33,873 nt of DNA from Gammaproteobacteria bacterium (GCA_029881275.1 JAOUMX010000008.1:1-33873); one strand, 5' to 3'; positions 1 through 9,939 are shown, numbered from the stretch's first letter. Numbers and translations: made by a program. The notes: generated from the letters alone by a model not told the origin.

Positions 1-580
1 TTTCATCAATCTTTAATGACATGTGAGCCGCAATTGTATCGGATAACCGTGCCGGATCATCTATACCCGCAAGTGAAGTCAGAATTTCAGGTGGAACTTT
101 TTTATTCAGTTTCACATATTGATCAAAAACACCCAGTATTGAGCGCGACAAAACTTCCAGCTCGCGTGGTTTTTCCGGCTCCAGATCTTCAATAACAGTG
201 TAATCAGCTGTAAAAAACACTTTATCATCATACATACCATCTACCGATGCACGCTTACTACCTTCAACCAGCACCTTGATAGTACCATCAGGTAATTTTA
301 ACAATTGCAGTATGGTAGATAAGGTACCAATATCATGAACATCTTTAATACCAGGATCATCTATTTCAGCACTTTTCTGCGCAATAAGTAGAATCTGTTT
401 GTCTTTTTGCATAGCCGCATCAAGAGCTTGAATGGATTTATCACGACCCACAAACAAAGGAATAACCATATGGGGATAAACAACAACATCTCTTAAAGGC
501 AAAACAGGGATCTTGCCGTCATCAACAATATTGTCATCGTTAATTACTTCTAATTCATTTTCTTTATCTTGTTCAGACAC
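1..580 (-). CDS. lon: ATP-dependent protease Lon, N-terminal part (truncated by window edge)
   Basis: Reverse-strand reading from GTG at 578-580 gives MSEQDKENELEVINDDNIVDDGKIPVLPLRDVVVYPHMVIPLFVGRDKSIQALDAAM..., the Lon substrate-binding domain; located downstream of clpX as in the canonical tig-clpP-clpX-lon order. Not in the ORF track. Confidence 0.95.
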   Translation of the reverse strand, partial: MSEQDKENELEVINDDNIVDDGKIPVLPLRDVVVYPHMVIPLFVGRDKSIQALDAAMQKDKQILLIAQKSAEIDDPGIKDVHDIGTLSTILQLLKLPDGTIKVLVEGSKRASVDGMYDDKVFFTADYTVIEDLEPEKPRELEVLSRSILGVFDQYVKLNKKVPPEILTSLAGIDDPARLSDTIAAHMSLKIDE

Positions 581-755
581 AATTAAAACCTCTAATGATT
601 GAGCTATAGATTACTCAATCAGTTTACATACTGTTGAATATCAAATGGGGGTAAATTAACCCAGTTCAAGATACCAGACATATAAATAATCATCTGGTTG
701 CCAGATTATTTACATCATTTGCCAGTTTTACTTACTATTTCGAGTTTTGAACATG

Positions 756-784
756 AAAAAGCCGCGCTTAATGCGCGGCTTTTT
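756..784. terminator. Rho-independent (bidirectional-looking) terminator between clpX and lon
   Basis: AAAAA-GCCGCGC-TTAAT-GCGCGGC-TTTTT perfect 7-bp GC stem plus T tract. Confidence 0.85.
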
Positions 785-786
785 CA

Positions 787-2067
787 TCAATCATTAGATG
801 ATGCGGATTTTTTGCTGTCCCCACTTTCATAAACCATGTACGGTTTTGCATCTCCTTCTATAACAGCTTCATCAATTACCACTTTGGTGACATCTTCCAT
901 TGAAGGTAAATCATACATAGTTTCAAGCAGTGTGGTTTCCAGTATAGTTCTTAATCCACGAGCACCTGTTTTACGCTCCATAGCATGTTTAGCAACAGCA
1001 CTCAATGCATCATCACGGAACTCAAGTTCACAGCCTTCCATTTCAAACATTTTCTGGTACTGTTTGGTTAATGCATTTTTTGGTTGCGTCAGTATGGTAA
1101 TCAAAGCTTCTTCATCCAGCTCTTCCAGTGTCGCAACCACCGGTAAACGACCAACGAACTCCGGAATTAATCCGTAACGAATCAGATCATCTGCTTCAAG
1201 ATCCAGCAACAGCTGACCGGTTGTTTTTTTAGTATCTTTGCTTCTGACTTCAGCACCAAAACCAATACCGCTTTTCTCAGAACGATCACGAATAACCTGA
1301 TCAAGACCGGCAAACGCACCACCACAGATGAATAGAATATTAGACGTATCAACCTGTAAAAATTCCTGCTGCGGGTGTTTACGCCCACCCTGAGGCGGAA
1401 CAGAAGCAACAGTACCTTCAATTAATTTCAGCAGTGCCTGCTGAACACCTTCACCGGAAACATCGCGGGTAATGGAAGGATTATCAGATTTACGTGAAAT
1501 TTTATCGATTTCATCAATATAAACTATACCGGTCTGCGCTTTTTCAACATCATAATCACATTTCTGCAATAATTTTTGAATAATATTTTCAACATCCTCA
1601 CCCACATAACCAGCTTCAGTTAATGTCGTTGCATCAGCAATAGTGAAAGGAACATTCAACATACGCGCTAAGGTTTGCGCCAGTAATGTTTTGCCTGATC
1701 CAGTCGGACCAATGAGCATAATATTACTCTTGGCAAGTTCAACATCATCTTTTTTATGTTTAACTTCCAGACGCTTGTAATGATTGTATACTGCTACAGC
1801 CAGAACCTTTTTGGCTCTCTCCTGCCCGATGACATAATCATCAAGCAAGGCTTTAATTTCATGAGGTTTAGGTAATTTATCAACAGACGATGTAGCCTGT
1901 TCCTGCATTTCTTCACGAATAATGTCATTACATAATTCAACACATTCATCACAAACAAAAACAGATGGGCCAGCGATTAATTTTTTGACTTCATGCTGGC
2001 TTTTGCCACAGAAAGAGCAATACAGCAGCTTTCCTGAATCTTCATCATTATGTTTGTCGTCACTCAT
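787..2067 (-). CDS. clpX: ATP-dependent Clp protease ATP-binding subunit ClpX
   Basis: N-terminal zinc finger [11 protein letters not shown]...CDEC, Walker A GPTGSGKT, overall ClpX sequence; neighbours clpP. Confidence 0.98.
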   Translation of the reverse strand: MSDDKHNDEDSGKLLYCSFCGKSQHEVKKLIAGPSVFVCDECVELCNDIIREEMQEQATSSVDKLPKPHEIKALLDDYVIGQERAKKVLAVAVYNHYKRLEVKHKKDDVELAKSNIMLIGPTGSGKTLLAQTLARMLNVPFTIADATTLTEAGYVGEDVENIIQKLLQKCDYDVEKAQTGIVYIDEIDKISRKSDNPSITRDVSGEGVQQALLKLIEGTVASVPPQGGRKHPQQEFLQVDTSNILFICGGAFAGLDQVIRDRSEKSGIGFGAEVRSKDTKKTTGQLLLDLEADDLIRYGLIPEFVGRLPVVATLEELDEEALITILTQPKNALTKQYQKMFEMEGCELEFRDDALSAVAKHAMERKTGARGLRTILETTLLETMYDLPSMEDVTKVVIDEAVIEGDAKPYMVYESGDSKKSASSND

Positions 2068-2351
2068 GACGTGTCCTCTTACTAGCCCGAAGTTTCTTCA
2101 GTTGTTTACAAATTATATACTTTGCCCATATTGGGAAAAAGTTACAAGAATATAAAATAAGGGTTAATTATTAACATCCGACCAATTACTTCTAACAGGT
2201 CAGATATTTCGCATTCGCTACCCATAAAAGATAGCCCAAATCAGAATGAAAAAAAGTCAAAAAGATCAATTTTTAACATTTTCAATAAGCTGATTACATA
2301 GACCAAATTGCCAGACTCAGGTTCACCAGAAATACAGCCCAGCCAATAACT

Positions 2352-3005
2352 CTATGATTTACCAGCAGTTTTCATGTCTCGACTTGATAAAACATCATCA
2401 ATCAAGCCATACGCCTTAGATTCTTCAGCACTCATGAAGTTATCGCGCTCAGTATCATCCGCAATCTTTTCGATTTTTTGACCTGTATGATGCGCCAGAA
2501 TAGAGTTCAGTCTATCACGCATACTCAAAATTTCACGGGCATGGATCTCAATATCAGTAGCCTGCCCCTGGAATCCACCCAGCGGTTGATGAATCATTAC
2601 TCTGGAATGAGGCAAACAATAACGTTTACCTGCAGCCCCACCGGCCAGCAAAAGAGCTCCCATACTGGCAGCCTGACCAATACACAACGTCGATACATCC
2701 GGTTTAATAAACTGCATGGTATCGTAAATCGCCATGCCTGAGGTCACAACGCCACCCGGAGAATTTATATAAATAGAGATATCCTTGTCCGGATTCTCTG
2801 ATTCCAGATACAGCAACTGCGCCACAATCAGATTAGCCATGTGATCTTCAATCGGACCCACAATGAAAATAACACGTTCTTTCAATAACCTGGAGTAAAT
2901 ATCGTAAGCACGTTCACCACGGGCACTCTGCTCTACAACCATCGGCACAAGATTCAAAGCCTGTGCATTTAATGCCCCGTGTTTATCGTCAAATGCAGAA
3001 TGCAT
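2352..3005 (-). CDS. clpP: ATP-dependent Clp protease proteolytic subunit
   Basis: ClpP motifs [41 protein letters not shown]. Confidence 0.98.
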   Translation of the reverse strand: MHSAFDDKHGALNAQALNLVPMVVEQSARGERAYDIYSRLLKERVIFIVGPIEDHMANLIVAQLLYLESENPDKDISIYINSPGGVVTSGMAIYDTMQFIKPDVSTLCIGQAASMGALLLAGGAAGKRYCLPHSRVMIHQPLGGFQGQATDIEIHAREILSMRDRLNSILAHHTGQKIEKIADDTERDNFMSAEESKAYGLIDDVLSSRDMKTAGKS

Positions 3006-3090
3006 ACTGTTCTCCCAGGATTTTCTTTATATTAATAATATGTACTTAGATGATTGTATGGGCAGATTCAATTAAAACAAGTGCAGATAT

Positions 3091-3121
3091 AAAAAAAGCA
3101 GGCCTAAGCCTGCTTTTTTTT
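3091..3121. terminator. Rho-independent terminator between tig and clpP
   Basis: AAAAAAAGCAGGC-CTAA-GCCTGCTTTTTTTT hairpin. Confidence 0.85.
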
Positions 3122-3144
3122 ATAACTCACTGAAAAGTTGATCA

Positions 3145-4440
3145 TTATTTAGCCGCTGGCTTCATTAAATCATCAAATGACTTGGCCACATCCTTAACCT
3201 TTGCCTGGTTAACAACCCAGTCAACAACCATGTCTTCCATCGTCATAGCTTCAATACCGGACATCAACTGAGGATTACTCTTGTAGTGATTAATGACTTC
3301 CTGAGGATCTTCATAAGTTGCCGCAATATCATCAATCTTGGCTTTAACACGCTCGGCATCAACTTTGATTTCAGCTGCTTTAACCAGCTCACCGATAAGC
3401 AGACCCAGGCTTACACGACGTTTTGCTTCGCCTTCGAACAGATCCTTTGGCAAAGTCATATTGCCCTGCAACTGACCTGCCTGCGACATCTGTTTCTGTA
3501 AATTTGCCGCTTCATCATCAATTAGCGCTTTGGGCACTGTAATATCATTTGCTTTCAATAATGCATCCATTACATTATTTTTTAACACCGTCTGCACTTT
3601 GGTTTTTAATTCACGTTCCATATTAGTGCGGATATCTTTTTTCAACTGCTCAATACCGCCTTCAGTCACACCGAATGCTTTGGCAAATTCATCATCCACT
3701 TCTGGTAGTTTTGCTTCAGCAACAGAAACCACTTTTGCTTCGAATGTTGCAGGTTTTCCTTTCAGATGCTCGGCCTGATAATCCTCAGGGAAAGTCACTG
3801 TCATCTGGAATTCATCACCAGCAGATTTACCTGTCAACTGCTCTTCAAAACCAGGAATCATGCTGTGAGAGCCTATAACCACCGGCACGTTATCCGCTTT
3901 ACCACCTTCAAAGGCGACACCGTCAACAAAGCCTTCAAATGAAACCATGACCTGATCGCCATCTTTAGAGGCTCTTTCAACAACATTATAGGTAGTCCGC
4001 TGTTTTCTCAGAGTTTCAATCATAGAATCGATATCAGCATCAGCAACTTCAGCAGTCACACGCTCAATTTCAAGCTTGCTGCAATCACTCAGTGTCACTT
4101 CCGGGTAAATTTCAAATGTCGCTGTATATTCCAGCGGCTGACCCAGACCCATTGTTTTGGGCTCAATAGACGGTGCACCTGCTGGTTTCAAATCTTCTTT
4201 AATCACTGCATCACGAAAAGATGTTTGCAAAACATCACCAACAACTTCCTGATGAATCTGTTTGGCATATTGCTGTTTCACAATTTTGAAAGGTACTTTA
4301 CCAGGGCGGAATCCATCAATTTTCACACGTGAAGATAATGACTTCAGGCGATTTTCCACTTCTTTTTCAAGCGTCTCAGCTGAAACCTGAACCGTTAATT
4401 TACGTTCAAGACCTTCACCCGCTTCCAATGAAACTTGCAT
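3145..4440 (-). CDS. tig: Trigger factor
   Basis: 431 aa; N-terminal GFRPGKVPFKIVKQQY ribosome-binding signature, PPIase and C-terminal chaperone regions; upstream of clpP. Confidence 0.97.
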   Translation of the reverse strand: MQVSLEAGEGLERKLTVQVSAETLEKEVENRLKSLSSRVKIDGFRPGKVPFKIVKQQYAKQIHQEVVGDVLQTSFRDAVIKEDLKPAGAPSIEPKTMGLGQPLEYTATFEIYPEVTLSDCSKLEIERVTAEVADADIDSMIETLRKQRTTYNVVERASKDGDQVMVSFEGFVDGVAFEGGKADNVPVVIGSHSMIPGFEEQLTGKSAGDEFQMTVTFPEDYQAEHLKGKPATFEAKVVSVAEAKLPEVDDEFAKAFGVTEGGIEQLKKDIRTNMERELKTKVQTVLKNNVMDALLKANDITVPKALIDDEAANLQKQMSQAGQLQGNMTLPKDLFEGEAKRRVSLGLLIGELVKAAEIKVDAERVKAKIDDIAATYEDPQEVINHYKSNPQLMSGIEAMTMEDMVVDWVVNQAKVKDVAKSFDDLMKPAAK

Positions 4441-4521
4441 GTTAACCTCTTTAACAATGAGCTATTTAATAGTCCAGACAGCCCATGAAAACACAATAAG
4501 CATCTGATTTTAAACAAATAA

Positions 4522-4606
4522 TGGTGCGGGTGGAGAGACTCGAACTCTCACGTCTCGCGACACCAGAACCTAAATCTGGCGTGTATACCAATTTCACCAC
4601 ACCCGC
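4522..4606 (-). tRNA. tRNA-Leu (anticodon TAG)
   Basis: Reverse complement GCGGGTGTGGTGAAATTGGTATACACGCCAGATTTAGGTTCTGG...TTCGAGTCTCTCCACCCGCACCA; long variable arm, encoded CCA, loop TTTAGGT. Confidence 0.95.
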
Positions 4607-4625
4607 GTAAGGCGCGACATTATAT

Positions 4626-4655
4626 AATAAAAAACCCGCAGCGCGGGTATTTTTT
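4626..4655. terminator. Hairpin with T/A tracts between tRNA-Leu and tRNA-Lys
   Basis: aataaaaaACCCGC-AGC-GCGGGTatttttt. Confidence 0.65.
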
Positions 4656-4667
4656 ATGCCTGAATTT

Positions 4668-4743
4668 TGGTGGGCCCTCAGGGATTCGAACCCTGGACCA
4701 AGAGATTAAGAGTCTCCTGCTCTACCAACTGAGCTAAAGGCCC
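4668..4743 (-). tRNA. tRNA-Lys (anticodon CTT)
   Basis: Reverse complement GGGCCTTTAGCTCAGTTGGTAGAGCAGGAGACTCTTAATCTCTTGGTCCAGGGTTCGAATCCCTGAGGGCCCACCA; stem GGAGA/TCTCT, loop CTCTTAA. Confidence 0.95.
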
Positions 4744-4769
4744 GAAAATTGTTAGAACTAACAATAAAA

Positions 4770-4846
4770 TGGGGTGGATGAAGGGACTTGAACCCTCGAC
4801 GACCGGAATCACAATCCGGGGCTCTACCAACTGAGCTACACCCACC
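4770..4846 (-). tRNA. tRNA-His (anticodon GTG)
   Basis: Reverse complement (G-1)GTGGGTGTAGCTCAGTTGGTAGAGCCCCGGATTGTGATTCCGG...CATCCACCCCA; loop TTGTGAT, G-1:C73. Confidence 0.95.
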
Positions 4847-4852
4847 ATAACA

Positions 4853-4929
4853 TGGCGCGCCTGGCAGGACTCGAACCTGCTACCCTCGGCTTAGAAGGCC
4901 GATGCTCTATCCGGATGAGCTACAGGCGC
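4853..4929 (-). tRNA. tRNA-Arg (anticodon TCT)
   Basis: Reverse complement GCGCCTGTAGCTCATCCGGATAGAGCATCGGCCTTCTAAGCCGAGGGTAGCAGGTTCGAGTCCTGCCAGGCGCGCCA; loop CTTCTAA. Confidence 0.95.
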
Positions 4930-4986
4930 AGAATCTCTTAACTCGTCCTGCCGACATCTACACTCATTAGTGATGAATATAGAAGA

Positions 4987-5148
4987 AATTTGGTCGGGGT
5001 AGAGAGATTACAAAGTACATCCCGTACTTTGCCCTTCGGGCCGTGCTACACACGTTCAAAATCGCTCCCGGCGATTTTGTCGAACTCTATCGTTCGCCTC
5101 TCTCTACTAAGTCCCTTACACCGAATCACATACCTGTGAGTCAGTTAA
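4987..5148 (-). repeat. 162-bp tRNA-Pro-tail-containing unit with three internal hairpins
   Basis: 23-bp direct repeat AATTTGGTCGGGGTAGAGAGATT at 4987-5009 and 5149-5171 (the second is the 3' end of intact tRNA-Pro); hairpins 5012-5030, 5031-5041 and 5057-5079; closing stem GTAGAGAGA 4999-5007 / TCTCTCTAC 5099-5107. Confidence 0.8.
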
Positions 5149-5152
5149 AATT

Positions 5153-5229
5153 TGGTCGGGGTAGAGAGATTCGAACTCCCGACATCCTGCTCCCAAAGCA
5201 GGCGCGCTACCAGACTGCGCTATACCCCG
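5153..5229 (-). tRNA. tRNA-Pro (anticodon TGG)
   Basis: Reverse complement CGGGGTATAGCGCAGTCTGGTAGCGCGCCTGCTTTGGGAGCAGGATGTCGGGAGTTCGAATCTCTCTACCCCGACCA; loop TTTGGGA. Confidence 0.95.
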
Positions 5230-5392
5230 AAATCACTTGCAAAAACTCGCTATCGCAAGAAGATGCGGATATTACTTGGGTCAGTGGTCAAGGTCAACTA
5301 TCAGTGCATGCTAATCTGCATCACCTGACCCTTGTCGTCGCCCTACTGACCGTGCGAAAATCCCCCGCCTTCATTGACAGGAATTTTACATC

Positions 5393-6247
5393 ATGCCCGC
5401 CCAAATTATAGATGGCAAGCAGATTGCCGCCAACCTGCGCAGCACAATTAAAACACGCGTACAGCAACGCCTGGATAAAGGCCTGCGCGCACCGGGTCTG
5501 GCTGTTATTCTGGTGGGCAGTGATCCGGCATCCGAAGTCTATGTTCGCAACAAGCGCCGCGGCTGTGAAGAAACGGGCATTCTGTCAAAAGCCTATGATT
5601 TACCGGCCAGCACTACTCAGGATGAACTCAATCAGTTAATTGACACCCTCAATACCGATGATGAAATACACGGCATTCTGGTGCAGTTTCCTTTACCGGC
5701 AGGACTGGATCAGGATCAGGTCATTGAGCGCATCCACCCCAGCAAGGATGTCGATGGCTTCCACCCTTATAATCTGGGACGTCTCGCACAAAGAAAACCG
5801 GCACTGCGTTCCTGCACTCCCTATGGCGTCAAGCTGTTACTCGATTCCATTAATGAACCGTACAAGGGCAGAAATGCCGTGATAGTCGGTGCATCCAACC
5901 ACGTTGGACGCCCTGCAGGTCTGGAATTACTACTGGCTGGCGCAACCGTCACCATCACCCATCGTTTCACAACCGACCTTGAAGCCCACGTCCGTCGTTC
6001 TGATATTGTGGTGGTTGCGGTGGGAAAACCCGGACTGGTTAAGGGCGAATGGATCAAACCGGGTGCGACCGTTATTGATATAGGTATCAACCGTCTTGAA
6101 GACGGCCGCCTGGTCGGTGATGTTGATTTCGAAACGGCAGCTAAAAATGCAGCCTGGATTACCCCGGTACCGGGTGGTGTTGGCCCAATGACCGTTGCTG
6201 TATTACTCAATAATACAGCAGATGCTGCAGACAATATCGACAGCTAA
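5393..6247 (+). CDS. folD: Bifunctional methylenetetrahydrofolate dehydrogenase/cyclohydrolase FolD
   Basis: 284 aa; motifs [53 protein letters not shown]. Confidence 0.98.
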   Translation: MPAQIIDGKQIAANLRSTIKTRVQQRLDKGLRAPGLAVILVGSDPASEVYVRNKRRGCEETGILSKAYDLPASTTQDELNQLIDTLNTDDEIHGILVQFPLPAGLDQDQVIERIHPSKDVDGFHPYNLGRLAQRKPALRSCTPYGVKLLLDSINEPYKGRNAVIVGASNHVGRPAGLELLLAGATVTITHRFTTDLEAHVRRSDIVVVAVGKPGLVKGEWIKPGATVIDIGINRLEDGRLVGDVDFETAAKNAAWITPVPGGVGPMTVAVLLNNTADAADNIDS

Positions 6248-6254
6248 CCGGGCA

Positions 6255-6659
6255 CTATTCAATATCAACCAGACCGTGTAAAACCATATCAGTAAAGCTA
6301 ATAACACCAACAACTTCACCATTATCGATGACCGGTGCTCGTGATAAACCAAACCGGTCAAACAATCGAGCGCAATAGCGAATATCCATACTGGATTTAA
6401 CACTGATTACCGGTTTCGACATAATCTCATAAATATTCACACGATCCGGTGAACGGTCTTTTGCCAGCACATACTTGGCAATATCCGATAATAACACCAT
6501 GCCGTACTCATCATCTTCATGACGTTTTTCAACCAGCAATGATTTTGTTTCAATGTGCTTCATTGTTTTAAGCACATCTTTAACCGTCATTTTACCATCA
6601 ACAATATCGACCTGTTTTTTCATAACATCACGAACACGTATCAGTTTTTTATCACTCAT
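6255..6659 (-). CDS. CBS-domain-pair protein
   Basis: Two CBS-like motifs (VRDVMKKQVDIVDGKMTVKDVLKTM; YEIMSKPVISVKSSMDIRYCARLFDRFGLSRAPVIDNGEVVGVISFTDMV); ATGA-type overlap with upstream PII-like gene. Confidence 0.88.
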   Translation of the reverse strand: MSDKKLIRVRDVMKKQVDIVDGKMTVKDVLKTMKHIETKSLLVEKRHEDDEYGMVLLSDIAKYVLAKDRSPDRVNIYEIMSKPVISVKSSMDIRYCARLFDRFGLSRAPVIDNGEVVGVISFTDMVLHGLVDIE

Positions 6660-7006
6660 AACTCATCCTCCACAACACTCACCAGTTTTTCAACCTGATG
6701 CGCCACACCCACCGCATCTTCAACATCAATCTGAATGGCAATTCCTGTCCCAATATCCTTATCAAAATCACCAACATCACAAATCTTTTCCAGAATATGC
6801 CGGCTCAAATGTTCTTCGACCAGAAACAACAATACATCTCTTTGCGTCTCTAATGAAAGGCCAAAAAATGTTTTAGATTTTTCCAGGCCTTCTCCACGCG
6901 CATTACTAATTACAGTTGCACCTGTTGCACCTGCTTCACGTGCAGCAGTCATAACCTTGTCTGTTTTTACATCATCTACAAAAGCAATTATTAATTTAAA
7001 ATGCAT
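6656..7006 (-). CDS. P-II-like signalling protein (DUF1538-associated)
   Basis: Internal start MHFKLIIAFVDDVKTDKVMTAAREAGATGATVISNARGEG..., PII-like fold signature; GGGAGAG RBS precedes ATG at 7004-7006, so the 7048 ORF start is probably too long. Confidence 0.82.
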   Translation of the reverse strand: MHFKLIIAFVDDVKTDKVMTAAREAGATGATVISNARGEGLEKSKTFFGLSLETQRDVLLFLVEEHLSRHILEKICDVGDFDKDIGTGIAIQIDVEDAVGVAHQVEKLVSVVEDEL

Positions 7007-7034
7007 TTTTTCTCTCCCATAGAGACCATCATAC

Positions 7035-7841
7035 TCATGGATTATCAATCGTGTCTCTGGTTCTTCTTGCTTTCACTGCCAGCGACTGAAATTCGGAAAT
7101 CTGCGCATATGCCATTACTGACATAATTGGAAACAAACTGGCAAATGCAATTAAGCCAAAACCATCAATCAAAACATTTCGTCCGGGCACTGATTCCGCA
7201 AGCCCCAGACCTAGGGCCGTAACCAGAGGTACTGTTACCGTCGATGTAGTTACACCACCAGAATCATAGGCCAGAGGAACAATCATTTTGGGTGCAAAAA
7301 AAGTCTGAATGACAACAATGATGTATCCAAAAATAATAAAGTAATGAATAGGCAGACCCGTCACAATCCGATAACTGCCCAGTGCAATCCCTATGGCAAC
7401 ACCAATAGCCACCGCAATACGCAGACCCCAGGCATTAATAGCACCGCCAGATACCTCACTAGCCTTAATTGCAACTGCAATCAATGACGGTTCGGCAATA
7501 GTGGTACTAAAACCAATCGAAAATGCAAATATATAAACCCAGTAATAATCCAGCCAGTAAACAGTCTGCAAAGCCGTCTTAATACCTTCATAAATAAAAT
7601 CAGGATGCGTTAACTGATCGGCCATTAAACGCCCCAATGGGAATAATGCTTTTTCTAATCCCATCAAAAATAAAGATAGCCCCAGTAAAACGTAACTAAA
7701 ACCAATCAACACTTTACGCAAATTGGGAACAGGTTTGCGAATAACAAAAAACTGAAAACCGAAAATAATAACGGCTATAGGTAACACATCAATCAATGTG
7801 CTAAGCAAAGTCTGGGCAAGCTGTGAGATAAGATCCATCAC
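7035..7841 (-). CDS. DUF1538 membrane protein (putative transporter subunit)
   Basis: Hydrophobic; signatures GFSTTIAEPSLIAVA and [48 protein letters not shown], shared with the adjacent paralogue. Confidence 0.88.
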   Translation of the reverse strand: MMDLISQLAQTLLSTLIDVLPIAVIIFGFQFFVIRKPVPNLRKVLIGFSYVLLGLSLFLMGLEKALFPLGRLMADQLTHPDFIYEGIKTALQTVYWLDYYWVYIFAFSIGFSTTIAEPSLIAVAIKASEVSGGAINAWGLRIAVAIGVAIGIALGSYRIVTGLPIHYFIIFGYIIVVIQTFFAPKMIVPLAYDSGGVTTSTVTVPLVTALGLGLAESVPGRNVLIDGFGLIAFASLFPIMSVMAYAQISEFQSLAVKARRTRDTIDNP

Positions 7842-7848
7842 ATTAATA

Positions 7849-7959
7849 TCCTATAGCCCGGATCAAAAACTGTTAATAAGATAAACTTCATATCAGCATC
7901 CCGTAGCCCGATTCAAAAACCTTAAGTAAGATAAACTTCATATCAGCATCCCGTAGCCC
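7849..7959. repeat. 50-bp-period tandem repeat at the 3' end of the DUF1538 gene
   Basis: TAAGATAAACTTCATATCAGCATCCCGTAGCCC at 7877-7909 and 7927-7959 (33 bp identical, offset 50); degenerate extension to the left (ATCCTATAGCCCGGATCAAAAAC). Confidence 0.9.
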
Positions 7960-8672
7960 ATAACAAAAATCATAGGTGTCAAAGAAGCAAAGGCAATCAA
8001 ACCAAACCCATCAATCATAGGATTACGACCCCGAATAGCCGAAGCAAGTCCGACCCCCAGTGCCGTCACTAAAGGCACAGTTATGGTGGAGGTCGTAACA
8101 CCACCGGAATCATAAGCAATACCAATAATTTCACGAGGCGCAAATGCCGTCATGATCACCACCAGCACATACCCGCCGATAATTAAATAATGTATTGGCC
8201 AGCCTTTAATAATTCTTAAAACACCTATCACTATGGCCAATCCCACTGAAAATGCCACTGTCATGCGCAAACCATAAGCATAACTGGCTTTGGACTGATC
8301 ATAATTTTCAATCATACCGGCATTAGCTGCAACGTCAGCCGCTTCTGATGCCACAGCGATTAATGCAGGTTCCGCAACCGTTGTACCAAATCCCAGCGCA
8401 AATGCAAAAATCAATAACCAGCTAACACTGCCTTTTCGCGCAAAGGCATTAGCCATCGATTCACCAATAGGAAACAACCCCATTTCCAGACCATAAATAA
8501 AAAAAGTTAAGCCCAGAACCACAAAAAAGGTGCCAACAAGAATATCAAACATATTGGGAATAGGCTGCTGAAGAACAAACAACTGAAAGAAACCAATAAC
8601 CAGTATAATCGGCAGCAAATCACGAAAACTATCTAACATGGATCTGGCCAATAATTTTATGGTTTTATACAA
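7938..8672 (-). CDS. DUF1538 membrane protein (putative transporter subunit, paralogue of 7035-7841)
   Basis: [19 protein letters not shown] and [48 protein letters not shown]. Confidence 0.88.
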   Translation of the reverse strand: MYKTIKLLARSMLDSFRDLLPIILVIGFFQLFVLQQPIPNMFDILVGTFFVVLGLTFFIYGLEMGLFPIGESMANAFARKGSVSWLLIFAFALGFGTTVAEPALIAVASEAADVAANAGMIENYDQSKASYAYGLRMTVAFSVGLAIVIGVLRIIKGWPIHYLIIGGYVLVVIMTAFAPREIIGIAYDSGGVTTSTITVPLVTALGVGLASAIRGRNPMIDGFGLIAFASLTPMIFVMGYGMLI

Positions 8673-8969
8673 AGCAACCCCTGCTGATTAGAAGTATTGT
8701 TATAGTAATCCAATATAGTCTAGTTAATGTTTTAGATTCTTGCCATCTACCAGTCATCCCAGTTGAGTCATATCAATAAGACCAGCAAGATTCAATAAAA
8801 TGGGGAAAATGTTCCGGTCAACAGCTGGCTATTTCATACAAATAATTATCATGGAGAAATACTAATAGATTTCAGAAGTTACTCAACCAGTGGGGACGCG
8901 CACCCTCAGAAAACTACTGACGATGTATCTCAGAATAATACCTGTTTGATCTGAGATTGATTGACTCGA

Positions 8970-9338
8970 TCAGAAGCGACCGTGTTCCAGCATTAACAAG
9001 GTACAGTCTTTAACAAAGGGGATATTATGATGAAACAATGCCAGTTCCAGATCATCAGATTCCGTACCCGGATTCAAAATAACCCTGACAGGTTTTAATT
9101 TTATTATACTGTCGATTAAATCTTTGCTACGTTCCGGCCCGATATACATGGCCAGTGTATCAACCTGTTCAGTAATGTTTTCAAGTTTATGCTTAACTAC
9201 CAGTCCTTCAATATTTTCCAGCCGGGGGTGTACAGGGATAACATGATGACCATACTCAAGTAACATGCGTATAGCCTTATTGGCATAACGATGGGATTTA
9301 TTGCTGGCACCCAGTACAACAGTAGTGTGATTCTGCAT
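8970..9338 (-). CDS. CoA-binding domain protein (CoA_binding_2 / YccU-like)
   Basis: TTVVLGASNKSHRYANKAIRMLLEYGHHVIPVHP...VILNPGTESDDLE. Confidence 0.8.
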   Translation of the reverse strand: MQNHTTVVLGASNKSHRYANKAIRMLLEYGHHVIPVHPRLENIEGLVVKHKLENITEQVDTLAMYIGPERSKDLIDSIIKLKPVRVILNPGTESDDLELALFHHNIPFVKDCTLLMLEHGRF

Positions 9339-9724
9339 TAGCTGTTGAGCTGATCGGGCCTGATGAATTTCACAGGTTCTGCTTTTGCGTAGGCCCTATC
9401 GTAAATCAATTTAATAGACACTTCGCCATCCTTGTCTTCAGCCATAACCTGTTGCAACTCCGGTAGCCGGGTTGCCAGATAAGCCATAGTTGCTGCAATG
9501 AGCTGTTCGTTATCGGATTTAATGGCCATCACCAGCTGATCCGCAACAAACTGGGCTTTCTGTTGAATATCCGGTGCAAACAGATGCCCGGCTCCATGGG
9601 GAATGCCTTCATCCATTTTCTGATCCATTTTCTCCAGATATTGCTGCTGATGTGGCGGCAAATCTTTTGATCGATCATATTCAATTTGTGCGTCACCATT
9701 AATCACTGCAACCAGATTCTTCAT
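9338..9724 (-). CDS. Conserved-looking hypothetical protein
   Basis: ORF with probable start MKNLVAVINGDAQIEYDRSKDLPPHQQQYLEKMDQKMDEGIP at 9722-9724; overlaps the CoA-binding gene by 1 bp. Confidence 0.65.
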   Translation of the reverse strand: MKNLVAVINGDAQIEYDRSKDLPPHQQQYLEKMDQKMDEGIPHGAGHLFAPDIQQKAQFVADQLVMAIKSDNEQLIAATMAYLATRLPELQQVMAEDKDGEVSIKLIYDRAYAKAEPVKFIRPDQLNS

Positions 9725-9939
9725 AAATACCCTAAAAATCAAAATATCAGAAAGGCACATATTAACAGTTTTTACGGATATTTTCCCTTTTAAACCAGAA
9801 GATCATCAGCCTGACCATCACCGCCTGATACAAATATAATCTTCCATTTCCCATACACTACAAAACAAACAGCGCATACATCTGCTCACCCTGAAATTGA
9901 CAAGCAGTTTCTGAAATATCTTTTTTATAACTTCAATCA

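Noticed and set aside
836-1177. ORFs antisense to clpX, clpP, tig, folD, fabV, ispG and others in the track
   Set aside because: Shadow ORFs opposite well-identified conserved genes.
2068-2351. Long clpP-clpX intergenic gap as a site of a hidden gene
   Set aside because: AT-rich with no convincing ORF or structured RNA; probably just promoter/spacer.
5043-5411. 122-aa plus-strand ORF
   Set aside because: Runs through the tRNA-tail element, antisense to tRNA-Pro and into folD; an artefact of structured noncoding sequence.
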